Shown: positions 1 through 10,169 of the stretch, one piece after another
Position numbering within the stretch: the first letter of the stretch is position 1
Layout of the letters: each line of letters begins with the position of its first letter
From: Alistipes putredinis
Lineage (GTDB): Bacteria > Bacteroidota > Bacteroidia > Bacteroidales > Rikenellaceae
Direction: 5' to 3'
Length of the DNA: 64,000 nt
Assembly: GCA_022009915.1 (NCBI GenBank)
Contig: CP091730.1
Coordinates: forward strand, 1,674,001 to 1,738,000
Made by a program: the position numbers and the translations under genes
Notes under the pieces: model-generated
Told to the model about the DNA's origin: nothing
The model's database searches: none
What the model saw: only the letters and a program-made list of their open reading frames with translations

Positions 1-1
1 C

Positions 2-181
2 GTAAAGACAACCGAGACGGGCGAGGTCAAAAGACGTCTTTTGGAGTTCGCAAAAAACGGCGGCGAGTGCACCACGGACCTGCTGACGATACACACCGGA
101 CAAGACGGCGCATTTTTCCGAACGGTACAGACGTCTTACCGAAGATTTTTATTTGAAGTTTTAACCGAAGGAAATGATTAA
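2..181 (+). CDS. C-terminal fragment of an unrecognised protein
   Basis: An open frame enters from the left edge and ends at TAA 179-181, giving the last 59 residues of a protein whose start lies outside the window. The tail is charged (TTETGEVKRRLLEF near its start, SYRRFLFEVL near the end) with no membrane segment. I do not recognise the family. The next gene begins 25 bp downstream on the same strand, so the two are probably co-transcribed. A frameshift upstream of the window cannot be excluded. Confidence 0.5.
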   Translation, partial: VKTTETGEVKRRLLEFAKNGGECTTDLLTIHTGQDGAFFRTVQTSYRRFLFEVLTEGND

Positions 182-206
182 CTTTGTTCCAAAATACTTC
201 CCGATT

Positions 207-1076
207 ATGAAAAAACTCATCCTCACCGCATTGCTTCTCGGCTTCTCGGCGGCAACAACCTCCGCACAAAATCCGACAATAGCTCCGATAGGGCTTGTCG
301 ATAGGAACGGCACGATTGCCATATCGCAGCCCGAAACCACGATATACATAACTCTCACGATTGAAAAGGAGAGCCTGACGGCCGGTCCGTATGCACGCTA
401 CGCCATGAAATACCTCGGCGTTGCAGCTCCGCTCGCCGACAAGATCTCTTACGAGATAACCGGCTGCCGCATCGACGACAGCCAAACCGAGCAGCCATGC
501 TCCGAAGACCTTGTCTGCTGCACCGATGCAGGACAGAACAGGAACGTCCTGCCGGTAGACAGGCTATCCGGCGAACAGCTGTCGCTCGAACGCAGAGCGG
601 CGGAAGCGGCGGCAAAGATATTCTCCCTGCGCCGAAGCCGAATTGATTTAATCACGGGAGAGGCCGGTGAGAACGTATTCGGAGCAGGTCTCGAAGCTGC
701 CCTGAAAGAGATAGACCGTATCGAACAGGAGTATCTGTCGCTGTTTTTCGGAAAACGCGACACGAGTTTGCAAACAGCATATTTCAGCGTGGTACCGACC
801 AAAGACAAGCCCGCGTACATAATATGCCGGTTCGACCCCAAGAGCGGACTGCTCGATGACAGCGACCTTAGCGGAACGCCCGTGCTGCTCGACATTACCG
901 CAACCGCTGTTTCCACGGAAGGTCTCGAAATCAAGGCCAAACCTACTCCGAAGGACAAACTGTACCGGATTGCCGGCATGGCCGCATGCCGTGTCCTGTA
1001 TAAAGACACGCAAATAGGCAGCCGCACGATTCCCGTATATCAATTAGGCGAAACGATAGCCATTCAGAACAAATAG
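207..1076 (+). CDS. DUF4831 family exported protein
   Basis: A 289-residue protein. I chose ATG 207, not the upstream in-frame ATG 174, because it gives a clean signal peptide (MKKLILTALLLGFSAATTSA, likely cut after SAQ) and avoids overlap with the preceding gene. After the signal come a beta-rich stretch, the segment AGPYARYAMKYLGV typical of DUF4831, and a long C-terminal domain. The family is known from Bacteroidales and has no assigned function; the protein is probably periplasmic or surface exposed. The frame is intact. A second small gene follows after 2 bp, suggesting one transcript. Confidence 0.75.
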   Translation: MKKLILTALLLGFSAATTSAQNPTIAPIGLVDRNGTIAISQPETTIYITLTIEKESLTAGPYARYAMKYLGVAAPLADKISYEITGCRIDDSQTEQPCSEDLVCCTDAGQNRNVLPVDRLSGEQLSLERRAAEAAAKIFSLRRSRIDLITGEAGENVFGAGLEAALKEIDRIEQEYLSLFFGKRDTSLQTAYFSVVPTKDKPAYIICRFDPKSGLLDDSDLSGTPVLLDITATAVSTEGLEIKAKPTPKDKLYRIAGMAACRVLYKDTQIGSRTIPVYQLGETIAIQNK

Positions 1077-1078
1077 GA

Positions 1079-1711
1079 ATGGAGGGCAATACCAGCAAGA
1101 TGATTCGGCTCCTTTCCCGTATAAAATCGGAAATGAACGGAGAGGCAGCCGATTACATGCAAAGTAGCGGGCTCGTTTATCCGCTCAACTACGGCGTTGC
1201 CTCGGCAACGGTCCGCTCGATAGCAAAGGACTTCGCACCGGATCATTCTTTGGCCGAGCTGCTGTACAGGCAACAAGTGCGCGAACTGCGTCTGGCCGCC
1301 GCAACCGTCGCCGACCCGACGAAAGTGAATGAAGCGAATGCCGACTTCTGGAAGCAGGGCATCACCACTGCGGAAATAGCCGAAAACTTGGGCTCATTTC
1401 TTCTAAGCAGAAGCGATGCGGCCGATTCGATAGCACGCACATGGATTGAGAGCAGCAACGGAAACGTGCGCTATTGCGCCCTGATTACTGCGGTAAAAGC
1501 CGTTCGAAGCGGAAAAATCGGAGACGACACGATAGAACATATCGTAAAAACGATGAAAGACGCCGCCGACACCCCGACACTGCGCTCTCTCGGCTCGTTG
1601 GTCACACTGTACGCTTTGGGCAACGAGGCAAAAAGACGCAGAATCGAAAATCTGGTTCGAACCGAAAAAACGGACTGCTATCTGTTTCTGTTGCAGGAAC
1701 TGTCCGCTTAA
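1079..1711 (+). CDS. DNA alkylation repair-like HEAT protein (AlkC/AlkD type)
   Basis: A 210-residue, all-helical protein resembling the DNA alkylation repair family (PF08713), in which HEAT-like helical repeats grip DNA and excise N3- or N7-alkylated purines without base flipping. Visible are several repeat-like helix pairs and the motif LRLAAATVADP followed by WIESSNGNVRYCALI, which fits the conserved 'R..A' helices of the family. It starts 2 bp after the DUF4831 stop. The frame is intact. The catalytic aspartate of AlkD cannot be assigned with confidence here, so glycosylase activity is inferred; many Bacteroidetes members are uncharacterised. Confidence 0.65.
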   Translation: MEGNTSKMIRLLSRIKSEMNGEAADYMQSSGLVYPLNYGVASATVRSIAKDFAPDHSLAELLYRQQVRELRLAAATVADPTKVNEANADFWKQGITTAEIAENLGSFLLSRSDAADSIARTWIESSNGNVRYCALITAVKAVRSGKIGDDTIEHIVKTMKDAADTPTLRSLGSLVTLYALGNEAKRRRIENLVRTEKTDCYLFLLQELSA

Positions 1712-1722
1712 CTCGAAAAATA

Positions 1723-3217
1723 ATGAAGAAAACCGTTTTTCCTCACAGGAGCCACCGGAATTATGGGGTGGGCCGGCTTTCAGGAACTTTTTATCGCGCA
1801 GCGGCAAGTTCGACATAACGCTTCTTGTCAGGCCCAGCCTGAAAAAAACAGAATCCGGATGCGCAAATACGCAAAGTTGAAAAACGTGCGTATAGTATGG
1901 GGCGATTTGACGTGCTACGAAGACGTGCTTGACGGCGTTACAGGGGCGGACTACGTGCTGCACGTTGGTGGCATGGTCTCTCCGAAAGCGGATCCGAAAC
2001 CCAAGACCACACGCGCCGTGAATGTGCTCGGCGCCGACAACATAGTTCGCGCCATTAAGGCGCAGCCGTTCCCCGACAGAATCAAGACGGTATACATCGG
2101 TTCGGTCGCCCAGACAGGAGACCGCAATCCGCCTTTGCATTGGGGCCGCACGGGAGACCCAATCAACATCAGCATATATGACCACTATGCCGTAACCAAA
2201 ACGATTGCCGAACGTATTTTCGCCGAATCGGGCCTCAAATACTGGGTATCTCTCAGGCAATCCGGAATCCTATACGGAGGCATACTGAAAAACTTCAATC
2301 CCATAATGTTTCACGTTCCACTTCGAGGCGTATTGGAGTGGGCCACGGTGGAGGATTCGGGTCGATTGCTGGCGAACGTATGCGAGGATTGGGTGCCGGA
2401 AAATTTCTGGCGCGGATTCTACAATATCGGCAGCGGCGAGCAGTTCCGCCTTACCAACTACCATTTCGAATGCCTGACGCTGAAAGCTGCGCACTGTCCG
2501 CCGCCGGAGAAGATTTTCGAAGCGCACTGGTTCGCACGGCGCAATTTCCACGGCCAGTGGTTCGAAGACTCCGACAAGCTCGACGACATTCTGCATTTCA
2601 GGGAAAAAATATCGTGCGACGAGTATTTCCGACGCATGAGTGCACAGCTGCCGTTCTACTTCAAACTGGCTGGCCTCGTTCCGGCCCCTGTTATAAAATT
2701 CTTTATCAAACGACTGGCATCGAGCGCTCCGTTCGGCATTCTGCACTGGATGAAAACCGGCGACAAAGCGAGAATATCGGCGTACATCGGCAATCCGCAG
2801 CCACCGCAACCTACGTGGAAGGACATAGATTTGAGCCGTCCGAGTCCGGTGCCGCTGCATCTGAATCACGGATACGACGAATCCAAGCCGCTGCACGACC
2901 TTACGATAGAGGACATGCGTCAGGCGGCCGAATTCAGGGGAGGGGAGTGTCTTACGGAGAGAATGGACAAAGGGGCGCTCGACTCGCTTCTCGAATGGCG
3001 CTGCCAAAACGGACACGTATTCCATGCCACGGCACGGCTAGTGCTTCTGGGCGGTCATTGCTGCGACAAATGCCTGCCGATGCCAGCCCCGTGGAATTAC
3101 GACAGCATCGCGGCAGGCAATCCGTTTTTCGCACAGGTATGGGAACCGTTCCACAGCAACGAGAACAACCGTTACGAAGCCTCCGAACTCGATGACTGGG
3201 AAAAGCAGGCAGGCTAA
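1723..3217 (+). CDS. NAD-dependent epimerase/reductase with C-terminal zinc finger (frameshifted)
   Basis: Extended SDR-type protein. Read from ATG 1723, the N-terminus becomes MKKTVFLTGATGIMGW, a glycine-rich NAD(P) loop, only after one T is dropped from the T5 run at 1736-1740. A second T5 run (1788-1792) and an A7 run (1842-1848) must also be shortened to join LLSRSGKFDITLLVR to the long frame that runs to 3217. Downstream, NVRIVWGDL, YVLHVGGMVSP and the catalytic YAVTK (Y-x3-K) are visible. The last 110 residues carry a treble-clef-like zinc finger, CQNGH...CCDKC. The gene converges on trxA and overlaps it by 4 bp. Substrate unknown; a sugar nucleotide or steroid-like substrate is possible. 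Confidence 0.75.
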
Positions 3218-3531
3218 ACCTCCTGCTTCTGCGACAGCCTTTCTATAACACCCCGAAGGTAGTCCGCACTCACGGCTCCGCTGCCGCGCCATACTACCTC
3301 TCCGCTTCGGAAAAAGATTATCGTCGGCACGGACGATATGCGGTACTGGTGCACAAGTTCATGATTCTGCTGAGCGTCTATGTCGAGTCTCAGGACATTC
3401 ATCATGCTTTCGAACTCTTTTTCGATGGTGTCTATCACCGGGTGCATGGCCTTGCACGGTCCGCACCACGAAGCATAAAAATCGACCAGCGTAAGCCGGT
3501 TTTCGGAAATCGCATCCTTGAATTCTTTCAT
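3214..3531 (-). CDS. trxA: Thioredoxin
   Basis: A 105-residue thioredoxin. The active-site motif WCGPCK sits at about residues 22-27 after the usual strand LVDFYAS, and the cis-proline loop VPT (SSVPTIIFF) lies at about residue 68. There is no signal peptide, so it should act in the cytoplasm as a dithiol reductant for enzymes such as ribonucleotide reductase and peroxiredoxins. Length and fold match the family and the frame is intact. It converges with the zinc-finger epimerase (4 bp overlap) and follows the nucleotide-sugar epimerase gene by 25 bp on the same strand. Confidence 0.93.
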   Translation of the reverse strand: MKEFKDAISENRLTLVDFYASWCGPCKAMHPVIDTIEKEFESMMNVLRLDIDAQQNHELVHQYRISSVPTIIFFRSGEVVWRGSGAVSADYLRGVIERLSQKQEV

Positions 3532-3556
3532 AACTATCCAATCTTATAAATTGTTT

Positions 3557-4535
3557 TCACATCCAGTGGGCGTAGGCCTTTTCTCTGGCTCCGAGCCTGC
3601 TTTCCATATATTCGATACAACGGCGCAGCCCCTCGTCGAGCGAAGTCGAAGGTATCCACGACAGAATGCGCCGCGCTTTTGTGACATCGGGCGTTTCGTG
3701 CCTGCGCATATCGGCAGGAGAATTCACGTGTATGATTTTGGAACGGCTGCCAGTCAGCTCTATTATTCTTTTCGCCAGTGCATTTATCGTTATCTCGTGA
3801 CTGCTGCCGATATTTACCGGACTCAACGCCCTGTCCCTGCACTCCATTATGCGAATCAGGGCATCGACCGTGTCGCCGACCCAGCAGAAACTTCGCGTCT
3901 GCCCGCCACTTCCGTACACGAGCAAATCCTTGTTCTGCAAAGCCGAAGAGAGGAATTTGGATATGATTCGTCCGTCGTCGGGGTCCATCTCCGGTCCGTA
4001 GGTATTGAAAAGGCGTGCCACCTTGACATCCATACCGAATTCGCTCCGATACGATTCGCACAGCCCCTCGGCGGCTCTTTTGCCGGTGCCTGCGGTATAT
4101 TTCGGGAAAGACGCAGGAATGTTGCCCGTAGCGGTTTCATTATAGGAATTGGCATTCGATATGCCGTAAACGTCGGACGATGAGGCGAACACGTATACGG
4201 CATTATTGCTCTTGGCAACATCGAGCGTGTTGAGACAACCGATTATATCCGTTTTAAGTGTCTGTACGGGATGCTTTCCGGCGAAGTCGACGTCGGTTCT
4301 CGACGCCAGATTGAATACTGCGTCGCAATGTATGTTGAACGGATTGACTACGTCGTGCCGAATATACCGGAACCTGCCGTTTTCACGAACGTCTTGCGGA
4401 AAAACGACCTGATTGCCGGTACGTATGTCCGCACATATCACCTCGAACCCTTTTTCGAGCAGAGCACGGCAGAGATGAGTGCCGATAAGCCCGCCGCCGC
4501 CCGCGACAAGTGCTACGGAGTGTTTTTCGTTTCAT
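3557..4535 (-). CDS. NAD-dependent nucleotide-sugar epimerase/dehydratase (one frameshift)
   Basis: Extended SDR enzyme of about 325 residues. From ATG 4535 the start reads MKRKHSVALVAGGGGLIGTHLC once one base is dropped from the run at 4523-4527; this restores the GxxGxxG cofactor loop, and the long frame follows from about residue 35 (GFEVICADIRTG). Also visible: FNLASRTDVDF, FASSSDVYG, and VARLFNTYGP, which is usual in UDP-glucuronate decarboxylases and dTDP-glucose 4,6-dehydratases. The catalytic Tyr-x3-Lys is probably YTAGTGK, where the family has YxxxK. It probably supplies activated sugars for envelope polysaccharide. Exact substrate not decidable. Confidence 0.8.
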
Positions 4536-4584
4536 CGGAACAGTTTTTTTACCGTATGACACGGAATCAAAAACCGTTCCGCAA

Positions 4585-5107
4585 TCAGAACACGAACTGT
4601 AACATGATGACGTCCTTCCACTGTGCATCCGTAAGGCTCCACGAATGCTTTACGCCGACCCTGCGGAATCCGGCGCCCTCGAAAAGCGCAATACTCGCCG
4701 CATTGTCGGCATGTACGTCGCAATAGAGCCTGGTGCATGTCCAGCACCTTGCGGCTGTACATCATTATCGCTTCCAGAGCCTGCCGGCCGTAGCCTTTGC
4801 CTCGAAGCGACTTTTTCGTAAATCATAATTCCCACGGCCGCCCGACGGCTGTGCGGATCGAAAATCGAAAAAGATCCACTGTGCCGACCGCCCGAGAATC
4901 GTCGATGCACTCGACGACCAGACGCACCCGACGCGCCGCGTAGATGTCCTGCTGCTGCGAGGCGATGAACTGTTCCAGCACCGCCCGTGAAAAAGGAGCG
5001 TAAGTCTCGCTTACGCTCCAAATTTCGGTGTCGTTCTCCCAAAGATACAGATTGTCTATATCTTTATTTTCCAATGCGCGAAGACGCACGGAGCCGACCT
5101 GCAACAT
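4585..5107 (-). CDS. GNAT family N-acetyltransferase (four frameshifts)
   Basis: About 170 residues of a RimJ/RimL-like acetyltransferase. The N-terminal half (LRALENKDIDNLYLWEND, FIASQQQDIYAARRVRLVV) is in one frame; removing single bases at 4868-4872, 4861-4864, 4812-4816 and 4728-4729 gives the classic continuation DLFDFDPHSRRAAVGI, then the acetyl-CoA loop RGKGYGRQAL and a C-terminus with GAGFRR. The ATG overlaps the stop of the upstream ROK gene (TGATG), so translation is likely coupled. Related proteins acetylate ribosomal proteins, nucleotide sugars or antibiotics; the substrate cannot be told from sequence. Confidence 0.78.
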
Positions 5108-6313
5108 CACCGGCTAAGTCCTATTATACGGTTGCGAATCAGCATCGCGGCACCCAGCGCACCGGCATTCTCACCCATTTGGGAAAGACGGAACTTGGTA
5201 TCCTTGTACACCAGATTGAGCGAATACTTGTTGGTGGCGGCTTTCAGCGGCAACATGATGTAGTCGCCGGCCCGCGAAAGATTGCCTCCGATGATGACGG
5301 TCTGCGGATTGAATATGTTGATAAGAAAAGCGATGCTCTTGCCTGCCTTTTCACCGGCCTCCTCGATGAGTTCAATCGAGAGATTGTCGTCGCTTTTAGC
5401 CGCCGCGATAATGTCGTCGATATGGATATTCTCTCCGCGCTCGTACTTGTCGCGAAGAATGGTGTTCACGCCCTGAGCTATGAGCTTGACTATCTTGTTT
5501 TCGATTGCGAGACCGGAAATCTCGGTTTCGAGACATCCCTTCTTGCCGCAGGCGCAGATTATCTCGTTGTCGAAGAAAGGCGTATGACCGAACTCGCCGG
5601 CGAATCCGGATTTTCCGTAATACAGTTTTCCGTCCATCACTATGCCGATTGCCACGCCTCGGCCCAAATGGAGATAAAGCATGTTCTGCTCCTGCTTGGC
5701 ATGACGGTCGTTGTCGTATTCGGCATAGCATCTGGCCCGCGTGTCGTTCTCCAAAATTGTGCGAATCTGCAACCGCTCCTCGATAATCTCGCTGAGCGAC
5801 TGTTCGCTTGAATTGAAATACATGTAGCTGCGGCCCGTATTCGGATTGACGCGGCCCGCAATGCACACGCCGAGACCCAGAACCTTGCTTCTGTCTATTC
5901 CGCAGCCGCTCAGGAAGCGTTCCAGCGTCGAGCAAATCTTTTCGAGTGAAGAAGGTGTGTCCTCCAAAATGAAATCGCGCTGAGTGTCCTCGAAAAATTA
6001 TATTGTTATGAATGTCGGTTATGACGAACTGTATGCTGTCGCGGCTTATATTGGCTCCGGCGAAATATATCGTGGAGTTGGTCAGGCCGAAAATATTCGG
6101 GCGACGTCCTCCGTTGGTTTTCGATTTTTTGCCCTTCTCCATGACTATATTCTCCAAGACGAGTTCATTGACCAGCTTGGTGATTGTGGGAATGCTTATG
6201 TGAAGTTCCTGCGTGAGTTCGGCCAGAGTGGATTGCCCGTTTACCGCCATGTAGGCAACTATGTTTCTCTTAATCAGATTGTTCTTGTGGGCTATGCCCC
6301 TTTTTGACGTCAT
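5107..6313 (-). CDS. ROK family transcriptional regulator / sugar kinase-like protein (one frameshift)
   Basis: About 400 residues: an N-terminal winged helix (roughly residues 10-70, STLAELTQELHISIPTITK) followed by a ROK kinase-like domain. The domain shows the ROK zinc signature CACGKKGCLE and the sugar-binding pattern GEFGHTPF. A run of A5 at 5993-5997 must lose one base to join the two halves (NNIIF to EDTQRDF). Such NagC/XylR-type proteins are repressors that release DNA on binding a sugar or sugar phosphate. Phosphate-binding and catalytic residues appear partly kept, so kinase activity is possible. The GNAT gene overlaps its stop codon by one base. Confidence 0.85.
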
Positions 6314-6393
6314 TTTTCGTGCTGAGTGAAAAATCTTTTAGCGATGTCATCAGTCCTTAAAAATTTAATTTGCTTTCGATTAAAAAAACGGCG

Positions 6394-6401
6394 CGAATAT
6401 A
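6394..6401 (-). promoter_or_regulatory. Putative -7 box of the ROK regulator gene
   Basis: On the minus strand the octamer TATATTCG matches the Bacteroidetes -7 pattern TAnnTTTG with one change. It lies about 80 bp before the ROK start in a very AT-rich leader. No good TTTG is found 19-21 bp upstream, so the call is weak. Confidence 0.3.
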
Positions 6402-6451
6402 ACTATATTTTTTTATAAAATCCGATATTTTTCGAGTCTTAAAAATATAAA

Positions 6452-6489
6452 ACAAAGAAAAAAAGTGCGACCGAATGACAGTCGCACTT
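6452..6489 (-). terminator. Intrinsic terminator of fabD
   Basis: Perfect 9-bp inverted repeat AAGTGCGAC (6463-6471) and GTCGCACTT (6481-6489) with a 9-nt loop. Read on the minus strand it is followed by a run of eight T and more T-rich sequence, 32 bp after the fabD stop. It closes the fabD transcript before the ROK promoter region. Confidence 0.88.
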
Positions 6490-6520
6490 CAACTCTTACG
6501 CTACCGAAAAAAACCGACGC

Positions 6521-7410
6521 CTAAATCGTCTGCTTGGATTCGGTCGCGACCTCTCTGTCGATTTTTCGAAATAAGGCCGCAAAGCACCGACCCGGGACCG
6601 AGTTCGATGAATGACGTCGCCCCGTCTGCAATCATGTTTCTGACCGACTGGGTCCAACGCACCGGAGCGGTGAGTCTGCGAAATGAGATTCGCCTTGATT
6701 TTTCGGGGTCCGTATAAGGTTTGGCATCGACATTCTGATAAACCGGACACACGGGAGCCTTGAACGGTGCCTGTGCTATGGCCGCTTCGAGTTCGACTCT
6801 GGCCGGTTCCATGAGCGGAGAGTGAAAGGCTCCGCCTACCGGCAGCCTGAGAGCGCGTTTGGCTCCGGCAGCCTTCAACTGTTCGCACGCGGCATCCACC
6901 GCCTCGATTTCGCCGGATATGACTAACTGTCCCGGGCAGTTGTAGTTCGCAGCAACCACCACGCCGTCTATCTTCGCACAAACTTCCTCCACCGTCTGGT
7001 CGGGAAGCGCGAGCACGGCAGCCATTGTCGAAGGTTTTGCCTCGCAAGCCTTCTGCATCGCTGCGGCACGCTTGGCCACCAGCCTGAGACCGTCCTCGAA
7101 TCCGAGCGCCCCGACAGCAACCAGTGCCGAGAATTCGCCGAGAGAGTGTCCGGCCGCCATGTCGGGGAGCGAACGCCTCGCCGAGCGACTTTGCCATAAT
7201 CACCGAGTGAAGGAACACGGCGGGCTGCGTTACGAACGTCTGTTTGAGTTCGTCGGCAGTACCGGAAAACATGATGTCCGTTATACGGAATCCGAGAATA
7301 TCGTTAGCCTGCTCGAAAAGTTGCTTTGCGGCAGGCAGACCGTCGTACAACTCTTTACCCATTCCAGAGTATTGTGCGCCCTGTCCTGGGAATACAAATG
7401 CTTTTTTCAT
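6521..7410 (-). CDS. fabD: Malonyl-CoA:ACP transacylase (frameshifted)
   Basis: FabD moves malonyl from CoA to acyl carrier protein, the committed feed step of fatty acid synthesis, in the cytoplasm. Visible: FVFPGQGAQYSGMG at the N-terminus, the nucleophile elbow GHSLGE, the arginine-containing QKAC..MAAVL region, the catalytic histidine in GAFHSPLM and the C-terminal ELGPGSVL. The frame breaks at the G4 run 7164-7167, near 6672-6703 (a compensating pair) and at T5 6562-6566; with these corrected the protein ends SKIDREVATESKQTI at 6521, about 295 residues, the normal length. The gene is divergent from plsC, so two lipid genes share one intergenic region. Confidence 0.92.
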
Positions 7411-7439
7411 ATTGTCTGTCGGTTATAAATAATCATCCG

Positions 7440-7447
7440 CAAATGTA
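7440..7447 (-). promoter_or_regulatory. -7 box of fabD
   Basis: Minus-strand TACATTTG fits TAnnTTTG exactly and lies 29 bp before the fabD start, the spacing seen at several other genes in this window. No clear TTTG at the -33 position. Confidence 0.5.
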
Positions 7448-7514
7448 ATGAAACTTTTTTATTAAATGTTGATAAGTTCACAACCGAAACAAATGTTTTG
7501 AAATTAAAAATGCC

Positions 7515-7522
7515 TAAATTTG
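7515..7522 (+). promoter_or_regulatory. -7 box of plsC
   Basis: TAAATTTG matches TAnnTTTG and lies 27 bp before the plsC ATG. A TTTG is present at 7497-7500 but the 14-bp spacer is shorter than the usual 19-21 bp. Confidence 0.5.
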
Positions 7523-7549
7523 TTACCTTAAAACGAAGAGGGCAGCATC

Positions 7550-8278
7550 ATGATTTCTTGGATATACGTCATTATAATGATTTTAATATCAGTGGTTTTA
7601 CTACTGCTGACCCTGCTTGCGTACATATTCGTCACACCGTTTGACAAACCCCGCAAAACGATTCAGGCCATATCGCGCTGGATTTCGAGGCTGTTCTTCT
7701 CCGCCATGCCCTTTTGGCACACCCGACGCATGGGCATGGAGAATATCGACAAAAAGCAGAAATACGTCATAGTGCTCAATCACCAGTCGATGATAGACAT
7801 ACCCATGCTGTACTGGACCCCGCTGAATTTCAGATGGGTGACGAAAAAAGAGCTGCTCAAAGCCCCCGTTTTCGGCCAGTACATACTCCTGCACGGGGAC
7901 ATAACAATCGACCGCGGCGCATCGCGGAGTGCAATGGAGAAAATGGAAATTCAGGGACGCAAATGGCTCTCGCGCGGCGTATCGATAGCCGTATTTCCGG
8001 AGGGGACCCGTTCGAAAGACGGCTGCATGCACCGCTTCAAAACAGGAGCCTTCGCCCTTGCAAAAGACAACGGAGTCGGAATCCTGCCCGTGGTGCTGGA
8101 CGGTACGGACAATCTGATAAAAAAAGGTTGGCGCGTGGCGTCGAAACATACTTTCACCATAAAGGTTCTGCCGCCCGTCAGCGCACGCGAGGTGTCCGAA
8201 ACCGACGTAAGGGAGATGGCTGAAAAAGTGCACACGATGATGGACGAAGCGAGAAACCAAATCAGAATAAAGCAATAA
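7550..8278 (+). CDS. plsC: 1-acyl-sn-glycerol-3-phosphate acyltransferase
   Basis: A 242-residue membrane enzyme that acylates lysophosphatidic acid to phosphatidic acid in phospholipid synthesis. A single N-terminal membrane helix (about residues 5-30) is followed by the acyltransferase block I NHQSMID (H-x4-D), block II around FRWVTKKEL, block III FPEGTRS and block IV LPVVLDGTD. The frame is intact. It lies 11 bp upstream of parE on the same strand and is divergent from fabD. Confidence 0.92.
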   Translation: MISWIYVIIMILISVVLLLLTLLAYIFVTPFDKPRKTIQAISRWISRLFFSAMPFWHTRRMGMENIDKKQKYVIVLNHQSMIDIPMLYWTPLNFRWVTKKELLKAPVFGQYILLHGDITIDRGASRSAMEKMEIQGRKWLSRGVSIAVFPEGTRSKDGCMHRFKTGAFALAKDNGVGILPVVLDGTDNLIKKGWRVASKHTFTIKVLPPVSAREVSETDVREMAEKVHTMMDEARNQIRIKQ

Positions 8279-8289
8279 GGCAACTACGG

Positions 8290-10165
8290 ATGAGCGAAAC
8301 GGCAAATTACACCGAGCAGGACATTAAAACTCTCAGCACGCGCGAACAGATGCGACTGAGGCCGGGTATGTGGATAGGCAAACTCGGCGACGGCAGTCAG
8401 CCGGACGACGGAATATACACACTTATCAAAGAGGTGGTGGACAACTCCGTCGATGAATTCATAATGGGCGCCGGCAAACAAATCGAAATTACCATAAACC
8501 CCGAAGACGGCAGAGTCACCATACGCGACTACGGACGTGGAATACCTCTGAAAAGTCTCAAAGACGCCGTTTCCAAAGTAAACACGAGCGGCAAATACGG
8601 TTCCGACGCATTCAAAAAGACTGTCGGACTGAACGGAGTTGGTGTCAAGGCTGTAAACATGCTGTCAAGCAGTTTCACCGCACGGAGCGTCCGCGACGGC
8701 GAGGCCCGCACGGTCGAATTCGCCGCCGGTCTGGAAATAAGCGACCGCAGCGAAAGCGGCATAAGCGAAAAGACCGGCACCTGCATCAGCTACATCGCCG
8801 ACCGCGAAATTTTCGGGCAGTATACCTACAACATGGATTTCGTGGAGCAGCGTCTTCGCAACTACACGTATCTGAACACCGGACTGACAATCAAGATAAA
8901 CGGCCAATCGTTCACTTCGAAGAACGGACTGCTCGACCTTCTCAACGAGAATCTCGGCGAGCAGCCGCTTTACGAACCCATACACCTTAAAGGTCCGGAC
9001 ATCGAGGTGGTCATAACACACGGTTCGGGTTACGGCGAAAGCTACTTCTCGTTCGTAAACAGCCAGTACACATCGCAGGGCGGAACGCATCAGGCCGCAT
9101 TCCGCGAAGGCATAGCAAAGACTATCAAGGAGTTTTACCGCAAGGATTACGATGCGGCCGACATACGCACCTCGCTTATCGCAGCCATAAGCATCAGCGT
9201 GGAAGAGCCCGAATTCGAGAGCCAGACGAAAATCAAGCTCGGCTCAAAGATGATGTTTCCGAAATCCTCGCCCGACGGACCTACGGTGCGCAACTTCATA
9301 ATCGACTTTCTGAAAGAGAACCTCGACAATTTCCTGCACAAGAACCAGACGACAGCCGATATTCTGCAAAAGAAAATCGTCGAAAACGAAAAGGAACGCA
9401 AAGCCATATCCGGCGTACAGAAAAAAAGGCACGCGAGGCGGCGAAAAAAAGTTAGTCTCAACAACCGCAAGCCTGCGCGACTGCAAGATTCATTTCAACG
9501 ACAAAAACCCTCAGGGCGAAAAACTCGATGATTTTTCATCACTGAGGGAGACTCGGCCAGCGGCTCCATAACAACCAGCCGCAATGCGCAGACGCAGGCG
9601 GTATTCTCGTTGCGCGGAAAACCGGAAAACTGTTTCGGCAAAACAAAAAAGGCGGTGTACGACAACGAGGAGTTCAACCTGTTGCAGGCGGCGCTGAATA
9701 TCGACGAGGGAATCGACGGACTGCGATATAACAAAGTCATAATCGCCACCGATGCCGATGTGGACGGAATGCACATCAGACTCCTGCTTCTGACATTCTT
9801 CCTGCAATTCTATCCCGAAGTCATACGTCAGGGACATCTGCATGTGCTGCAAACACCTCTTTTCCGTGTGCGCAACAAGAAAGAGACCCTCTACTGCTAC
9901 AACGAGGAGGAGAAACAAAAGGCGATTGCACGTCTGGGAGCTTTCGGCCGAGATAACCCGATTCAAAGGTCTCGGAGAGATTTCGGCTCCCGAATTCAAA
10001 GAGTTCATCGGCGAGAACATCCGTCTGGACAAGGTCAATTTGTCCAAGAACGATGCGATACACGATATTTTGGAGTTCTACATGGGCAACAACATTCCCG
10101 AAAGGCGCAACTTCATTATGGACAACCTCAGAATCGAGGCCGATTACGTCGAGGATTTGATTTAA
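8290..10165 (+). CDS. parE: DNA topoisomerase IV subunit B (frameshifted)
   Basis: ATPase subunit of a type IIA topoisomerase, partner of the ParC gene that follows after 4 bp. The GHKL ATP site shows VVDNSVDEF, the DYGRGIP loop and [13 protein letters not shown]; the TOPRIM part shows [10 protein letters not shown] and the metal-binding [13 protein letters not shown], ending in RFKGLGEI. Indels cluster at 9421-9450 (A7GG and A7), 9472-9473, 9532-9536 and 9942-9944; without correction the raw frame stops at 9531 and again after about 9950. Corrected length is about 620 residues, normal for Bacteroidales ParE. It is assigned to topo IV rather than gyrase because of its coupling to a ParC lacking a GyrA box. 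Confidence 0.92.
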
Positions 10166-10169
10166 GACT

